Assembly: GCA_002438685.1 (NCBI GenBank)
Contig: DJQG01000093.1
Span: 1-5,232 of the forward strand
DNA: 5,232 nt
Direction: 5' to 3'
Source of the DNA: Ruminococcaceae bacterium UBA6392
GTDB lineage: Bacteria; Bacillota; Clostridia; Oscillospirales; Acutalibacteraceae
Below the pieces are notes generated by a model. The model did no database searches. It saw nothing but the letters and a program-made list of their open reading frames with translations, and was not told the origin of the DNA. Position numbers and translations under genes: made by a program. Below are positions 1 through 4,448 of the stretch, piece after piece (the first letter of the stretch is position 1; each line of letters opens with the position of its first letter).

Positions 1-20
1 GATCCCGCTTATCTCCACCA
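1..20 (+). tRNA. 3' end of a tRNA or tmRNA gene (partial)
   Basis: The first 20 bases fit the 3' end of a tRNA-like molecule. GATC matches the end of the T loop, CCGCT the 3' strand of the T stem beginning with the conserved C61, TATCTCC the 3' acceptor strand, A the discriminator, and CCA the encoded tail. The missing 5' acceptor strand would be GGAGATA or, with a wobble, GGGGATA. The first suits an ordinary tRNA; the second would suit tmRNA (ssrA), whose end commonly reads CTCCACCA and is a frequent phage target. The rest lies outside the window, so identity cannot be decided. A terminator hairpin starts five bases downstream, as expected after an RNA gene. Confidence 0.65.
1..20. other. 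probable attL core (integration site)
   Basis: A tyrosine integrase gene ends about 145 bases away and points toward this tRNA/tmRNA 3' end, the classic arrangement for elements that insert into the 3' end of such genes and rebuild it. The core would be some or all of these bases. The second copy (attR) is not in the window, so core limits are unknown. That the window opens inside the T arm may mean its edge was set at an attachment repeat, but this is a guess. Confidence 0.5.
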
Positions 21-24
21 AACG

Positions 25-67
25 AAAAGCCTTGAAACCGTTATATATCAACGGATTCAAGGCTTTT
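25..67. terminator. strong, possibly bidirectional terminator
   Basis: A long hairpin: AAAAGCCTTGAA (25-36) pairs with TTCAAGGCTTTT (56-67), and CCGTT (38-42) with AACGG (50-54), with one A-A mismatch and a 7-base loop. On the + strand it runs into TTTTTTG (64-70), a standard rho-independent end for the tRNA/tmRNA. Read leftward it is followed by TTTTCGTTT, so it can also end the integrase operon. If the attachment core ends at CCA, this terminator is carried by the element. Confidence 0.85.
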
Positions 68-136
68 TTGTTTGTTTTTGTAAGGCTATTCTATTTTCTT
101 ATATGATGTCAAAACAGCGGATTTAATCACGGTTGG

Positions 137-154
137 GAACAAATTGTGAACAAA
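137..154. repeat. short direct repeat, candidate integrase arm site
   Basis: GAACAAA occurs at 137-143 and again at 148-154, 11 bases apart (about one helical turn), between the presumed attL core and the integrase stop codon. Integrases with an N-terminal arm-binding domain bind short direct repeats in such positions. The repeat is short and could be chance in AT-rich DNA. The region 68-164 holds nothing else that I can support. Confidence 0.25.
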
Positions 155-164
155 ATCAACGGCT

Positions 165-1223
165 TCACAGAAGTCCAACAGCTTTTTGTAACTGCGCTAT
201 ATCGACATGTGTGTAAACTTTATTTGTGACAACTTCGGAGGAGTGCCCCATTAATCGTTGAATATCCCACTTGTCCGCGCCGTTACGGTGTAACATAGAA
301 GCAAAAGTGTGCCTTGTGGCATGAGGTGTGAGACGCGGGAGGCTGAGAGCTTCCAGTGTCGGATAATACCATTTCTCGCGAAAATATTTTGCGGTAACCG
401 GAACGAGATTATTTTCTTGCTCTCGGCAAATGATAGTCGGGCCGTTTTTATCAAGCCATTTTTGCAGATAAGGCATGACTTTATCTGAGACGGGGACAAC
501 TCTGTTTTTTCCGGCTTCAGTTTTTTCACCGCCTGTTAGAGTGTGATTTGCTGAATTCCAGCTGAATTGGGTAAGTGATAAGAACTCGTTTATTCTCCAT
601 CCAGTGTAGCACATAATTAAAATTAAGTCCGCGTACATAAAGCCATTTTCAGCGGCGGTCTCAAGCTTTTGTAAATCAAGATCGCTAAATGGAACCTTTT
701 CTTTTGTTTCCGCTTTTGGCAGCGTAACAAATGATGCGTAATTTTTTAGGACGATGTCGCTCTGGACGGCATAGTCGCATAACAGCGATGCAAAAAGTTT
801 TATTTTTTGAAGCGATGAAACGGAGAGACCGCTTTGATATGCCGTGTCAATAACAGTTTGAAAGTGTGCGGCGCGCAAATCCTTTACTTTATATTTTCCA
901 AGCTCTGAAAGTTTTTTCCATGCAGCGTTGTAGTTATCTTGTGTTTGTCGAGATAGATTCTTGAACTTTTGCAATTTTTTGTATTCGGCACACAACTGCG
1001 CGAGTGTGATGTTCTCGGCGGTCGCCGGGACATCAAGATGCGGAGTCTTATGCCAAGCGCCGAGTGCAGCCATTGCTTCCGCCCGGGTCGCGTAGCATCC
1101 GATGAGTTTGCGCTGCTTTTCGAGCAAATATCCGTTGTCGGTCATAGGTGCGAGAACTGCCCACGGTTTACGGCGGTTGCCGGAAAGTTTGCGGATCGTT
1201 CCATATCCGTTTGGATTTTTCAT
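165..1223 (-). CDS. int: tyrosine site-specific integrase
   Basis: A 352-aa tyrosine recombinase that should integrate the element at the adjacent tRNA/tmRNA site and, with a directionality factor, excise it. Residues 1-60 resemble a Tn916/phage-type arm-DNA-binding domain (NGYGTIRKLSGNRRKPW start). Residues 70-165 form the helical core-binding domain, and about 175-352 the catalytic domain. Catalytic residues are visible: R210 (YTGWRINEF), the beta-hairpin lysine K234 (EKTEAGKNR), H301 and R304 (HATRHTF), H327 (MGHSS) and nucleophile Y337 (VYTHVD). All are present, so the enzyme looks intact and of usual length. The start at 1223 is chosen because AAGGAGG (1236-1230) sits six bases upstream; the frame stays open 26 codons further but those overlap immA and match no integrase start. 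The gene follows the immA-like stop by 13 bases and is last in the repressor operon. Confidence 0.96.
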   Translation of the reverse strand: MKNPNGYGTIRKLSGNRRKPWAVLAPMTDNGYLLEKQRKLIGCYATRAEAMAALGAWHKTPHLDVPATAENITLAQLCAEYKKLQKFKNLSRQTQDNYNAAWKKLSELGKYKVKDLRAAHFQTVIDTAYQSGLSVSSLQKIKLFASLLCDYAVQSDIVLKNYASFVTLPKAETKEKVPFSDLDLQKLETAAENGFMYADLILIMCYTGWRINEFLSLTQFSWNSANHTLTGGEKTEAGKNRVVPVSDKVMPYLQKWLDKNGPTIICREQENNLVPVTAKYFREKWYYPTLEALSLPRLTPHATRHTFASMLHRNGADKWDIQRLMGHSSEVVTNKVYTHVDIAQLQKAVGLL

Positions 1224-1236
1224 TGTGAGCCTCCTT

Positions 1237-1653
1237 TCAGACTCGTGCCTGTTCCTTATAGAAAGTGACGGCTTTCCTAATGAACGGTTCGGGCAAGTCA
1301 AAATATTCCGACAGTTCCCAAACTTCAGAAAATCCGGAATTTATAGCATTTTTCAGCTTGTCCCGCGGGACAAGCTTTTTTATTGCCCATTTATCCGCAC
1401 GGCGTTCATGTTTGGCACGCAGGTCGCAGACGGCATAGACATTATAAAAGCTTCCGGTTATGCAGTGCCCGAGTTCGTGAGCCAAACAAACCGCTTCTTC
1501 AGAGCGGGTGTCGATTGAGAATGGATCGATTCCGATGTAACAAGTGCCGTCCGGCTCCATAGTGGAGACTGAACCTGTCAGCGGCAGGTCAAATGCATAT
1601 ATCTCTATTCCTTCATCTTCTGCGAGTTCATATAGACTGTCAAGACTTGTCAT
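1237..1653 (-). CDS. immA: ImmA/IrrE-family metalloprotease (anti-repressor)
   Basis: A 138-aa zinc-dependent peptidase of the ImmA/IrrE (DUF955, M78) family. The metal motif HELGH spans residues 59-63 inside CLAHELGHCITG, and the downstream ligand motif HERRADKWA supplies E83 (ExxAD). In ICEBs1 and related phages such enzymes cleave the XRE repressor on an inducing signal, switching the element to excision. That role is inferred here from family and from the S24-less XRE repressor in the same operon. The protein is slightly shorter than ICEBs1 ImmA. AAAGG lies about eight bases before the ATG. Unlike the usual adjacent immR-immA pair, a membrane protein gene separates it from the repressor gene. 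Its stop codon directly abuts the integrase ribosome binding site, suggesting translational coupling. Confidence 0.9.
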   Translation of the reverse strand: MTSLDSLYELAEDEGIEIYAFDLPLTGSVSTMEPDGTCYIGIDPFSIDTRSEEAVCLAHELGHCITGSFYNVYAVCDLRAKHERRADKWAIKKLVPRDKLKNAINSGFSEVWELSEYFDLPEPFIRKAVTFYKEQARV

Positions 1654-1676
1654 TTTGATGCCTTTCTGATTTCAGT

Positions 1677-2516
1677 TTAATGACCATATTTGCGGTTTGC
1701 GCGTGCGATTCTCTCGTCGATTGTTTCACCGCGTTCGTCGGTTTCCGACGGTAGCTGATATTTACTATTGGTTTCGTATGATTCCGTGGTTCCTTGAGCA
1801 TCTTGCGCGTAATGGTATCCCTCAAGGTAACCTTTGTAATAACCGTCGTGATAAGCTTTTGCTTTTTGAGTCTTGAGCGTGAGCGGAAATGCTATAGAAA
1901 GGGCGATGACCGCCGCAGCGAGAACGGATATCAGGATAACGGTTAAAATCTTTTTTGTTTTAACAGAGGGGATATTAATCTTTAAAAGGACTTTATCCTT
2001 TTCCGGTGAAGATGCTTTCAATGTTATTACTCGACGCTCTTGAGCAACGGGCTTGTCCTCTTCCTTGAAAGTGCGCGATTTCTCCGAGAGCGGGTCTATG
2101 GTATTGGTTTCTTCCGGCGTAACAGAGGGTTTATTATCTCTCTGCGGGCATTCCTCGGCGCGTTCTGCATCAACGACAGAAGCGGGAATATCATTCTTTG
2201 CTTCGGTTGGATTCACGAGCGTTTTAGAGTCATTCCCAGTTGGTTTATGCGAGCCGCCGCGTGTCAGCAGAAAATATGAAACTAAGCCATACAATGCAGT
2301 AAATGAAGTAGAAGCAGGGGTAACTGTTATGCCGGTAATAGCAGACATTATCAAACTGAAAACAAGAGAGAATACAAATCCGTAAATGAGCGCAGTTATA
2401 ATTGCATACTTTTTGGAAAGCGGATATCCGCGAATAAGATACCGATAAAAACAAAGCGGAAGGCAATATAAAACCAATGGCACGATGGCACAAGCTAAAG
2501 CATCTTTGTAATCCAT
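1677..2516 (-). CDS. four-helix membrane protein with GX3 C-terminal tract
   Basis: A 279-aa protein of no family I recognise. Hydrophobic segments lie near residues 5-27, 36-60, 66-85 and 190-213. A hydrophilic, charged linker of about 100 residues (86-188) rich in E, D, K, P and T joins the third and fourth. After the last helix comes a short glycine-every-fourth tract, G225-x3-G229-x3-G233 with tyrosines (DGYYKGYLEGYHYA), then a polar tail. The positive-inside rule (RYLIRG and SKK after helix 1, KTKK before helix 4) suggests the linker is cytoplasmic and the GX3 tail outside. The ribosome binding site AAAGGGGTG precedes the ATG by about seven bases. It lies 30 bases after the repressor and 23 before the immA-like gene, so it is expressed in the lysogen. 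Signalling to ImmA, or superinfection exclusion, are possibilities only. Confidence 0.88.
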   Translation of the reverse strand: MDYKDALACAIVPLVLYCLPLCFYRYLIRGYPLSKKYAIITALIYGFVFSLVFSLIMSAITGITVTPASTSFTALYGLVSYFLLTRGGSHKPTGNDSKTLVNPTEAKNDIPASVVDAERAEECPQRDNKPSVTPEETNTIDPLSEKSRTFKEEDKPVAQERRVITLKASSPEKDKVLLKINIPSVKTKKILTVILISVLAAAVIALSIAFPLTLKTQKAKAYHDGYYKGYLEGYHYAQDAQGTTESYETNSKYQLPSETDERGETIDERIARANRKYGH

Positions 2517-2546
2517 ACAAACACCCCTTTGTATTTTGCTATTTAT

Positions 2547-2885
2547 TTATTTTTTGTGCTTTTCTCTAACGAACCTCGCGAACTGTTTGACTTCGTCATA
2601 CATTTCCGGGGTTATTTCTTTGTCGCCGTCAAAAAGGGCAAACATGATTTCCTCATCAGACACTGCTTTTTCGGTAGATGATTGTGAAATAGGCTTTGAA
2701 TCACGACAAAGGATATAATCGGTAGTTACTCCGAAATAGTCAGCAATTTTTTGTAGATTTTCTGTATCAACTAACCTATTGCCGTTTTCCCAATTAGAAA
2801 CAGTGTTTTGAGCAACACCAAAAATCTTTGCAAATTGTTGTTGGCTTAATCCATTACTTTTCCTCAACTCAGCTAATCTGTTCAA
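2547..2885 (-). CDS. XRE-family lysogeny repressor (ImmR/cI-like)
   Basis: A 112-aa DNA-binding protein with an N-terminal lambda-repressor-type HTH at residues 3-58. Helix 2 is SQQQFAKIFG and the turn and recognition helix are VAQNTVSNWENG, followed by ADYFGVTTDYIL. The C-terminal part (about 77-112, DEEIMFALFDGD..FARFVREKHKK) is a short helical tail common in clostridial phage repressors. There is no S24/LexA-like self-cleavage domain, which fits inactivation by the ImmA-like protease of the same operon. The TTG start at 2885 is preferred: GAGGTGAT ends just six bases upstream and the protein then begins MNRLAELRK as in relatives. A GTG at 2915 would lie upstream of the predicted transcription start. 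It likely represses the divergent cro promoter and regulates itself through the four operators next to it. Confidence 0.92.
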   Translation of the reverse strand: MNRLAELRKSNGLSQQQFAKIFGVAQNTVSNWENGNRLVDTENLQKIADYFGVTTDYILCRDSKPISQSSTEKAVSDEEIMFALFDGDKEITPEMYDEVKQFARFVREKHKK

Positions 2886-2903
2886 ATATATCACCTCAAG
2901 GCA

Positions 2904-2933
2904 AGTATATATCACGATAAGTGATAAAGTAAA
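2904..2933 (-). promoter_or_regulatory. repressor operon promoter (PRM-like)
   Basis: On the minus strand, -35 TTTACT (2933-2928) and -10 TATACT (2909-2904) are separated by 18 bases. The likely start is near 2897, giving a leader of only about a dozen bases that begins at the ribosome binding site. Operator O1 (2910-2926) fills the spacer, so bound repressor or Cro would block this promoter. Confidence 0.6.
2910..2926. promoter_or_regulatory. operator O1
   Basis: The imperfect palindrome TATCACGATAAGTGATA has two 6-bp half-sites (TATCAC / GTGATA) around a 5-base centre. It lies in the spacer of the leftward repressor promoter. It shares its design with three further sites at 2949-3006. Confidence 0.8.
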
Positions 2934-2948
2934 GAAAAAAATAAAAAA

Positions 2949-2965
2949 TATCTCAAAAAGAGATT
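2949..2965. promoter_or_regulatory. operator O2
   Basis: The core ATCTC-AAAAA-GAGAT (2950-2964) is a perfect inverted repeat of the same 5-5-5 design as O1, with T in place of A at the fourth half-site position. Its right edge touches the TTGACA -35 box of the cro promoter. Confidence 0.75.
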
Positions 2966-2992
2966 GACAAGTATCTCGAAAGGTGATATTAT
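2964..2992 (+). promoter_or_regulatory. cro / early operon promoter (PR-like)
   Basis: A perfect -35 TTGACA (2964-2969) is followed by a 17-base spacer and -10 TATTAT (2987-2992). An extended -10 TG sits at 2984-2985. The expected start is near 2999. Operators O2, O3 and O4 overlap the -35, the spacer and the -10/start, so this strong promoter should be tightly shut by the repressor. Confidence 0.85.
2972..2988. promoter_or_regulatory. operator O3
   Basis: TATCTCGAAAGGTGATA joins one ATCTC half-site to one GTGAT half-site around a 5-base centre. It occupies the spacer of the cro promoter and touches the -10 box. Confidence 0.8.
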
Positions 2993-3006
2993 CACATTGT
3001 GAGATA
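2990..3006. promoter_or_regulatory. operator O4
   Basis: TATCACATTGTGAGATA joins an ATCAC half-site to a GAGAT half-site, the mirror arrangement of O3. It covers the end of the cro -10 box and the predicted transcription start. Confidence 0.8.
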
Positions 3007-3023
3007 CAAGGAGGCGATAACTG

Positions 3024-3203
3024 GTGAAAATCACGGAATACAGAAAAAAACTTAATTTATCTCAGAGTGAATTAGCCGAAATGGTTGGCGTTGGGCAATC
3101 AACTATTGCAATGTGGGAATCGGGGGAACGGATTCCACGGGTTAAATTTTTAAAAAAGATGTCAGAATTGTTTGGATGCTCAATAGACAATCTACTTTAT
3201 TAA
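3024..3203 (+). CDS. Cro-like XRE DNA-binding protein
   Basis: A 59-aa protein that is essentially one HTH_3 domain: MKITEYRKKLNLSQSELAEM, then VGVGQSTIAMWESGERIPRV and a last helix ending SIDNLLY. Helix 2 is SQSELAEMVG and the recognition helix is GQSTIAMWE. It starts with GTG, and AAGGAGG (3008-3014) lies nine bases before it. It is transcribed divergently from the repressor, from the strong promoter covered by operators O2-O4, the position and size of a phage Cro. It probably binds the same operators and turns off the repressor promoter. Its TAA stop (3201-3203) overlaps by two bases the stop of the convergent gene (3200-3202), sharing TTAA, with no terminator between. Confidence 0.9.
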   Translation: MKITEYRKKLNLSQSELAEMVGVGQSTIAMWESGERIPRVKFLKKMSELFGCSIDNLLY

Positions 3204-3610
3204 GGTGCGGTAGATGCACTTAAGGGTACACATTTGCTGCATGGTTTTAAATGATGCTCAAGAGCTTCTAATAGGCTCATTTCTTTAAGTTCAGACGATG
3301 AACAATCCTTGCTGTAGTGGTATTTGTTTTCGGAAAAAGAACAGTACACTACTTTATCCGAATCATCGTAGATACCGGAATCTATGTACCCTTCATCGTA
3401 ACCGAATGAAAGTCCGTCGGAATAACCGAGATTATATCCGTCGTCAAATCCTTTTGAATATCCAATGCTGAAATTGTCGTTGTAGCCCTTTTTTCTTCCT
3501 GCTTCTAACCCGTTTTTCATAATTCGATTTGAGGTAGAGGGAAATATCAGAAAGAAAATCATAAGAAACGAGATAATGATTCCTACTATATCTTTCTTCT
3601 TGTTCTTCAT
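3200..3610 (-). CDS. membrane-anchored GX3-repeat protein with Cys-rich C-terminus
   Basis: A 136-aa predicted surface protein of unknown function. A lysine-rich start (MKNKKK) precedes one hydrophobic segment at residues 8-24, an anchor or uncleaved signal. Residues 34-79 are a repeat with glycine at every fourth position: 34, 38, 42, 50, 54, 58, 62, 66, 70 and 74, with N at 46. Tyrosine commonly follows glycine (GYSKG, GYNLG, GYSDG). Residues 88-127 carry a Cys/His motif: YCSF..KYHYSKDC.., then SLLEAL..HLKPCSKC (Y97 H98, C103, C124, C127). This resembles the short putative metal-binding YHxxxC..A..PCxxC tail found on many bacterial secreted proteins. The ATG at 3610 is chosen because AGGAGG lies six bases upstream; the 23 codons before it overlap the upstream gene. 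It follows the lipoprotein gene by 13 bases, so the two form an operon. Confidence 0.85.
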   Translation of the reverse strand: MKNKKKDIVGIIISFLMIFFLIFPSTSNRIMKNGLEAGRKKGYNDNFSIGYSKGFDDGYNLGYSDGLSFGYDEGYIDSGIYDDSDKVVYCSFSENKYHYSKDCSSSELKEMSLLEALEHHLKPCSKCVPLSASTAP

Positions 3611-3623
3611 TGGGTGCCTCCTA

Positions 3624-3890
3624 TTAGCGCATTCTGCTGTTGTATTCTTCGTAAATTTTTGAATCTTCAATGCCCTCACTCAACCCGTTGGAGTAACCAA
3701 TATCATAACCATCGTTGAAGCCAGTTTCTTCTCCGATTTCTTTACCCTCACCATAGCCCTCGGCATATCCCGTTTTGCTGCCGTCCTTGTAACCTGCATC
3801 AAAACCTTTATTGTAAAAAGCACAGCCTGAAAGGGAAAGAACAAGTAATATCATAGAGATAAAAGTTAATAAAGAAATATAGATTTTCAC
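3624..3890 (-). CDS. small GX3-repeat lipoprotein
   Basis: An 88-aa predicted lipoprotein. Residues 1-22 form a signal peptide with lipobox LSGC and lipidated C23, so the mature protein of about 66 residues would be tethered outside the membrane. Residues 29-73 are an uninterrupted GX3 repeat: twelve glycines spaced exactly four apart (29, 33, 37 and so on to 73), with Y or F often next and acidic residues frequent. The pattern recalls the deca-GX3 motif of Yae1-type proteins, but here it is extracellular, so a shared function is not implied. The start is GTG at 3890 with AAAGGTGG seven bases before. It has its own promoter at 3918-3946. Its place in the lysogeny region suggests expression in the lysogen; lipoproteins in this position in some other phages block superinfection, which is only an analogy here. 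Confidence 0.85.
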   Translation of the reverse strand: MKIYISLLTFISMILLVLSLSGCAFYNKGFDAGYKDGSKTGYAEGYGEGKEIGEETGFNDGYDIGYSNGLSEGIEDSKIYEEYNSRMR

Positions 3891-3917
3891 AAACCCACCA
3901 CCTTTACATTTATTTTT

Positions 3918-3946
3918 AGTATACAGACTTATAAGAACAAAGTCAA
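3918..3946 (-). promoter_or_regulatory. promoter of the GX3 cassette
   Basis: On the minus strand, -35 TTGACT (3946-3941), a 17-base spacer and -10 TATACT (3923-3918) make a near-consensus sigma-A promoter about 30 bases before the lipoprotein start. No copy of the TATCWC-N5-GWGATA operator lies here, so the cassette appears independent of the lysogeny repressor. Confidence 0.8.
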
Positions 3947-3964
3947 ACAGAAGGGATGAATATT

Positions 3965-4285
3965 ATGCCGCGAGTTTTGAAACCAAAGCCTACAAAAGAA
4001 GAAATCCTCGCGATTGACGGCAGCGTGCCGGTTGAGATGGCCGCGAGGTATCTCGGACGACCGAAAGACTTTATCTATAACGGACTGCAGAAGCAGGCAC
4101 TGCCTATCGGAATCGCATATATCCGTGAAAAAGAATGGTGCTACGACATAAGACCGCAGGCGCTGGTTGAATACAACGAGCATGGCGGCATAATGCAGCA
4201 CACGGAATTTGAACACTTTGTCCGCGCCGTGATAACGAACGCAGCAAAGAATGTCGTTGATATGGCAGTGTTCGGAGAATACTAA
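3965..4285 (+). CDS. excisionase-like HTH DNA-binding protein
   Basis: A 106-aa protein with a winged-helix or excisionase-type domain. Residues 17-66 read SVPVEMAARYLGRP, then KDFIYNGLQKQALPIGIAYI and a WCYDIRPQALVEY end. This is the form (V..AA..LG....FI..GLQ...LP.G.A.....W.Y.I.P..L..Y) seen in small Firmicute phage proteins of the MerR/Xis-like HTH type. It could be the recombination directionality factor or an early regulator. The ATG at 3965 is chosen over that at 3956 because AAGGG (3951-3955) is nine bases before the former and touches the latter. No convincing own promoter is visible, so it may be read from the cro promoter through the opposing cassette. A 163-base gap with a structured element follows. 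Confidence 0.8.
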   Translation: MPRVLKPKPTKEEILAIDGSVPVEMAARYLGRPKDFIYNGLQKQALPIGIAYIREKEWCYDIRPQALVEYNEHGGIMQHTEFEHFVRAVITNAAKNVVDMAVFGEY

Positions 4286-4300
4286 TTGAATATTTTTTTG

Positions 4301-4435
4301 CTGTCGGCCTGCCGTGTTCCGGGGAGAATCCCGCATATTGATCTTGTTTTTATCACACCTTTCTGAAACGTATTAGGGCACACAATTCATTTTTCTACAA
4401 TCCTCCAAAATCCCCGGGGCACGGCAGACCGACAG
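4301..4435 (+). ncRNA. structured RNA element with 25-bp closing stem
   Basis: Bases 4301-4325 pair with 4411-4435 (outer ends CTGTCGG and CCGACAG), enclosing 85 bases. Of 25 positions, 22 are Watson-Crick. In the + strand RNA the remaining three are two U-G wobbles (U4317, U4318 with G4418, G4419) and one C-A (4308/4428). In the minus RNA the same three would be two A-C mismatches and one G-U, so the rightward RNA folds better. The loop is largely unstructured and contains ATCACACCTTTCT (4352-4364) and TCCTCC (4401-4406), both resembling the 16S anti-Shine-Dalgarno tail. The stem ends exactly at the next gene's ribosome binding site. It may be a leader structure, an RNase III substrate or a processed small RNA; a palindromic DNA element is the alternative. 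Confidence 0.55.
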
Positions 4436-4442
4436 AGAAGGA
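4436..4442 (+). promoter_or_regulatory. ribosome binding site abutting the long stem
   Basis: AGAAGGA lies six bases before the ATG at 4449 and begins at the first base after the inverted repeat. Access of ribosomes may therefore depend on the stem, which is inference from position only. Confidence 0.6.
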
Positions 4443-4448
4443 CACAAT

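Noticed and set aside
1224..1301. Upstream extension of the integrase reading frame to an ATG at 1301
   Set aside because: The extra 26 residues overlap the immA-like gene and do not resemble an integrase start; the ATG at 1223 has a well-placed AAGGAGG.
969..1518. Rightward open frames across the integrase and immA-like genes
   Set aside because: They are complements of genes with clear catalytic motifs on the other strand.
2040..2385. Open frames on the + strand across the membrane protein gene
   Set aside because: They lie opposite a membrane protein with good start signals and have no ribosome binding sites of note.
2886..2915. GTG starts at 2915 and 2894 for the repressor
   Set aside because: The first lies upstream of the predicted transcription start and overlaps operator O1; the second overlaps the ribosome binding site of the TTG start at 2885.
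3205..3219. Small hairpin GTGC-N7-GCAC after the cro stop as a terminator
   Set aside because: The stem is only four base pairs, there is no T-run, and it lies within the coding sequence of the convergent gene.
3903..3935. Rightward promoter (TTTACA ... TATAAG) for the 3965 gene
   Set aside because: The spacer would be 21 bases, too long for a usable sigma-A promoter.
4373..4405. Tiny minus-strand ORF (MNCVP) preceded by GGAGGA inside the structured element
   Set aside because: Only five codons; the GGAGGA is simply the complement of the anti-Shine-Dalgarno-like loop and nothing else supports translation.
4301..4435. Inverted repeat as a rho-independent terminator
   Set aside because: The loop is 85 bases and no T-run follows the stem on either strand; the T-run at 4293-4299 precedes it on the + strand.
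4301..4435. Inverted repeat as a MITE or other insertion
   Set aside because: No flanking target duplication is visible (left flank TTTTTTTG, right flank AGAAGGAC). It is not fully excluded; a genome-wide copy search would decide.
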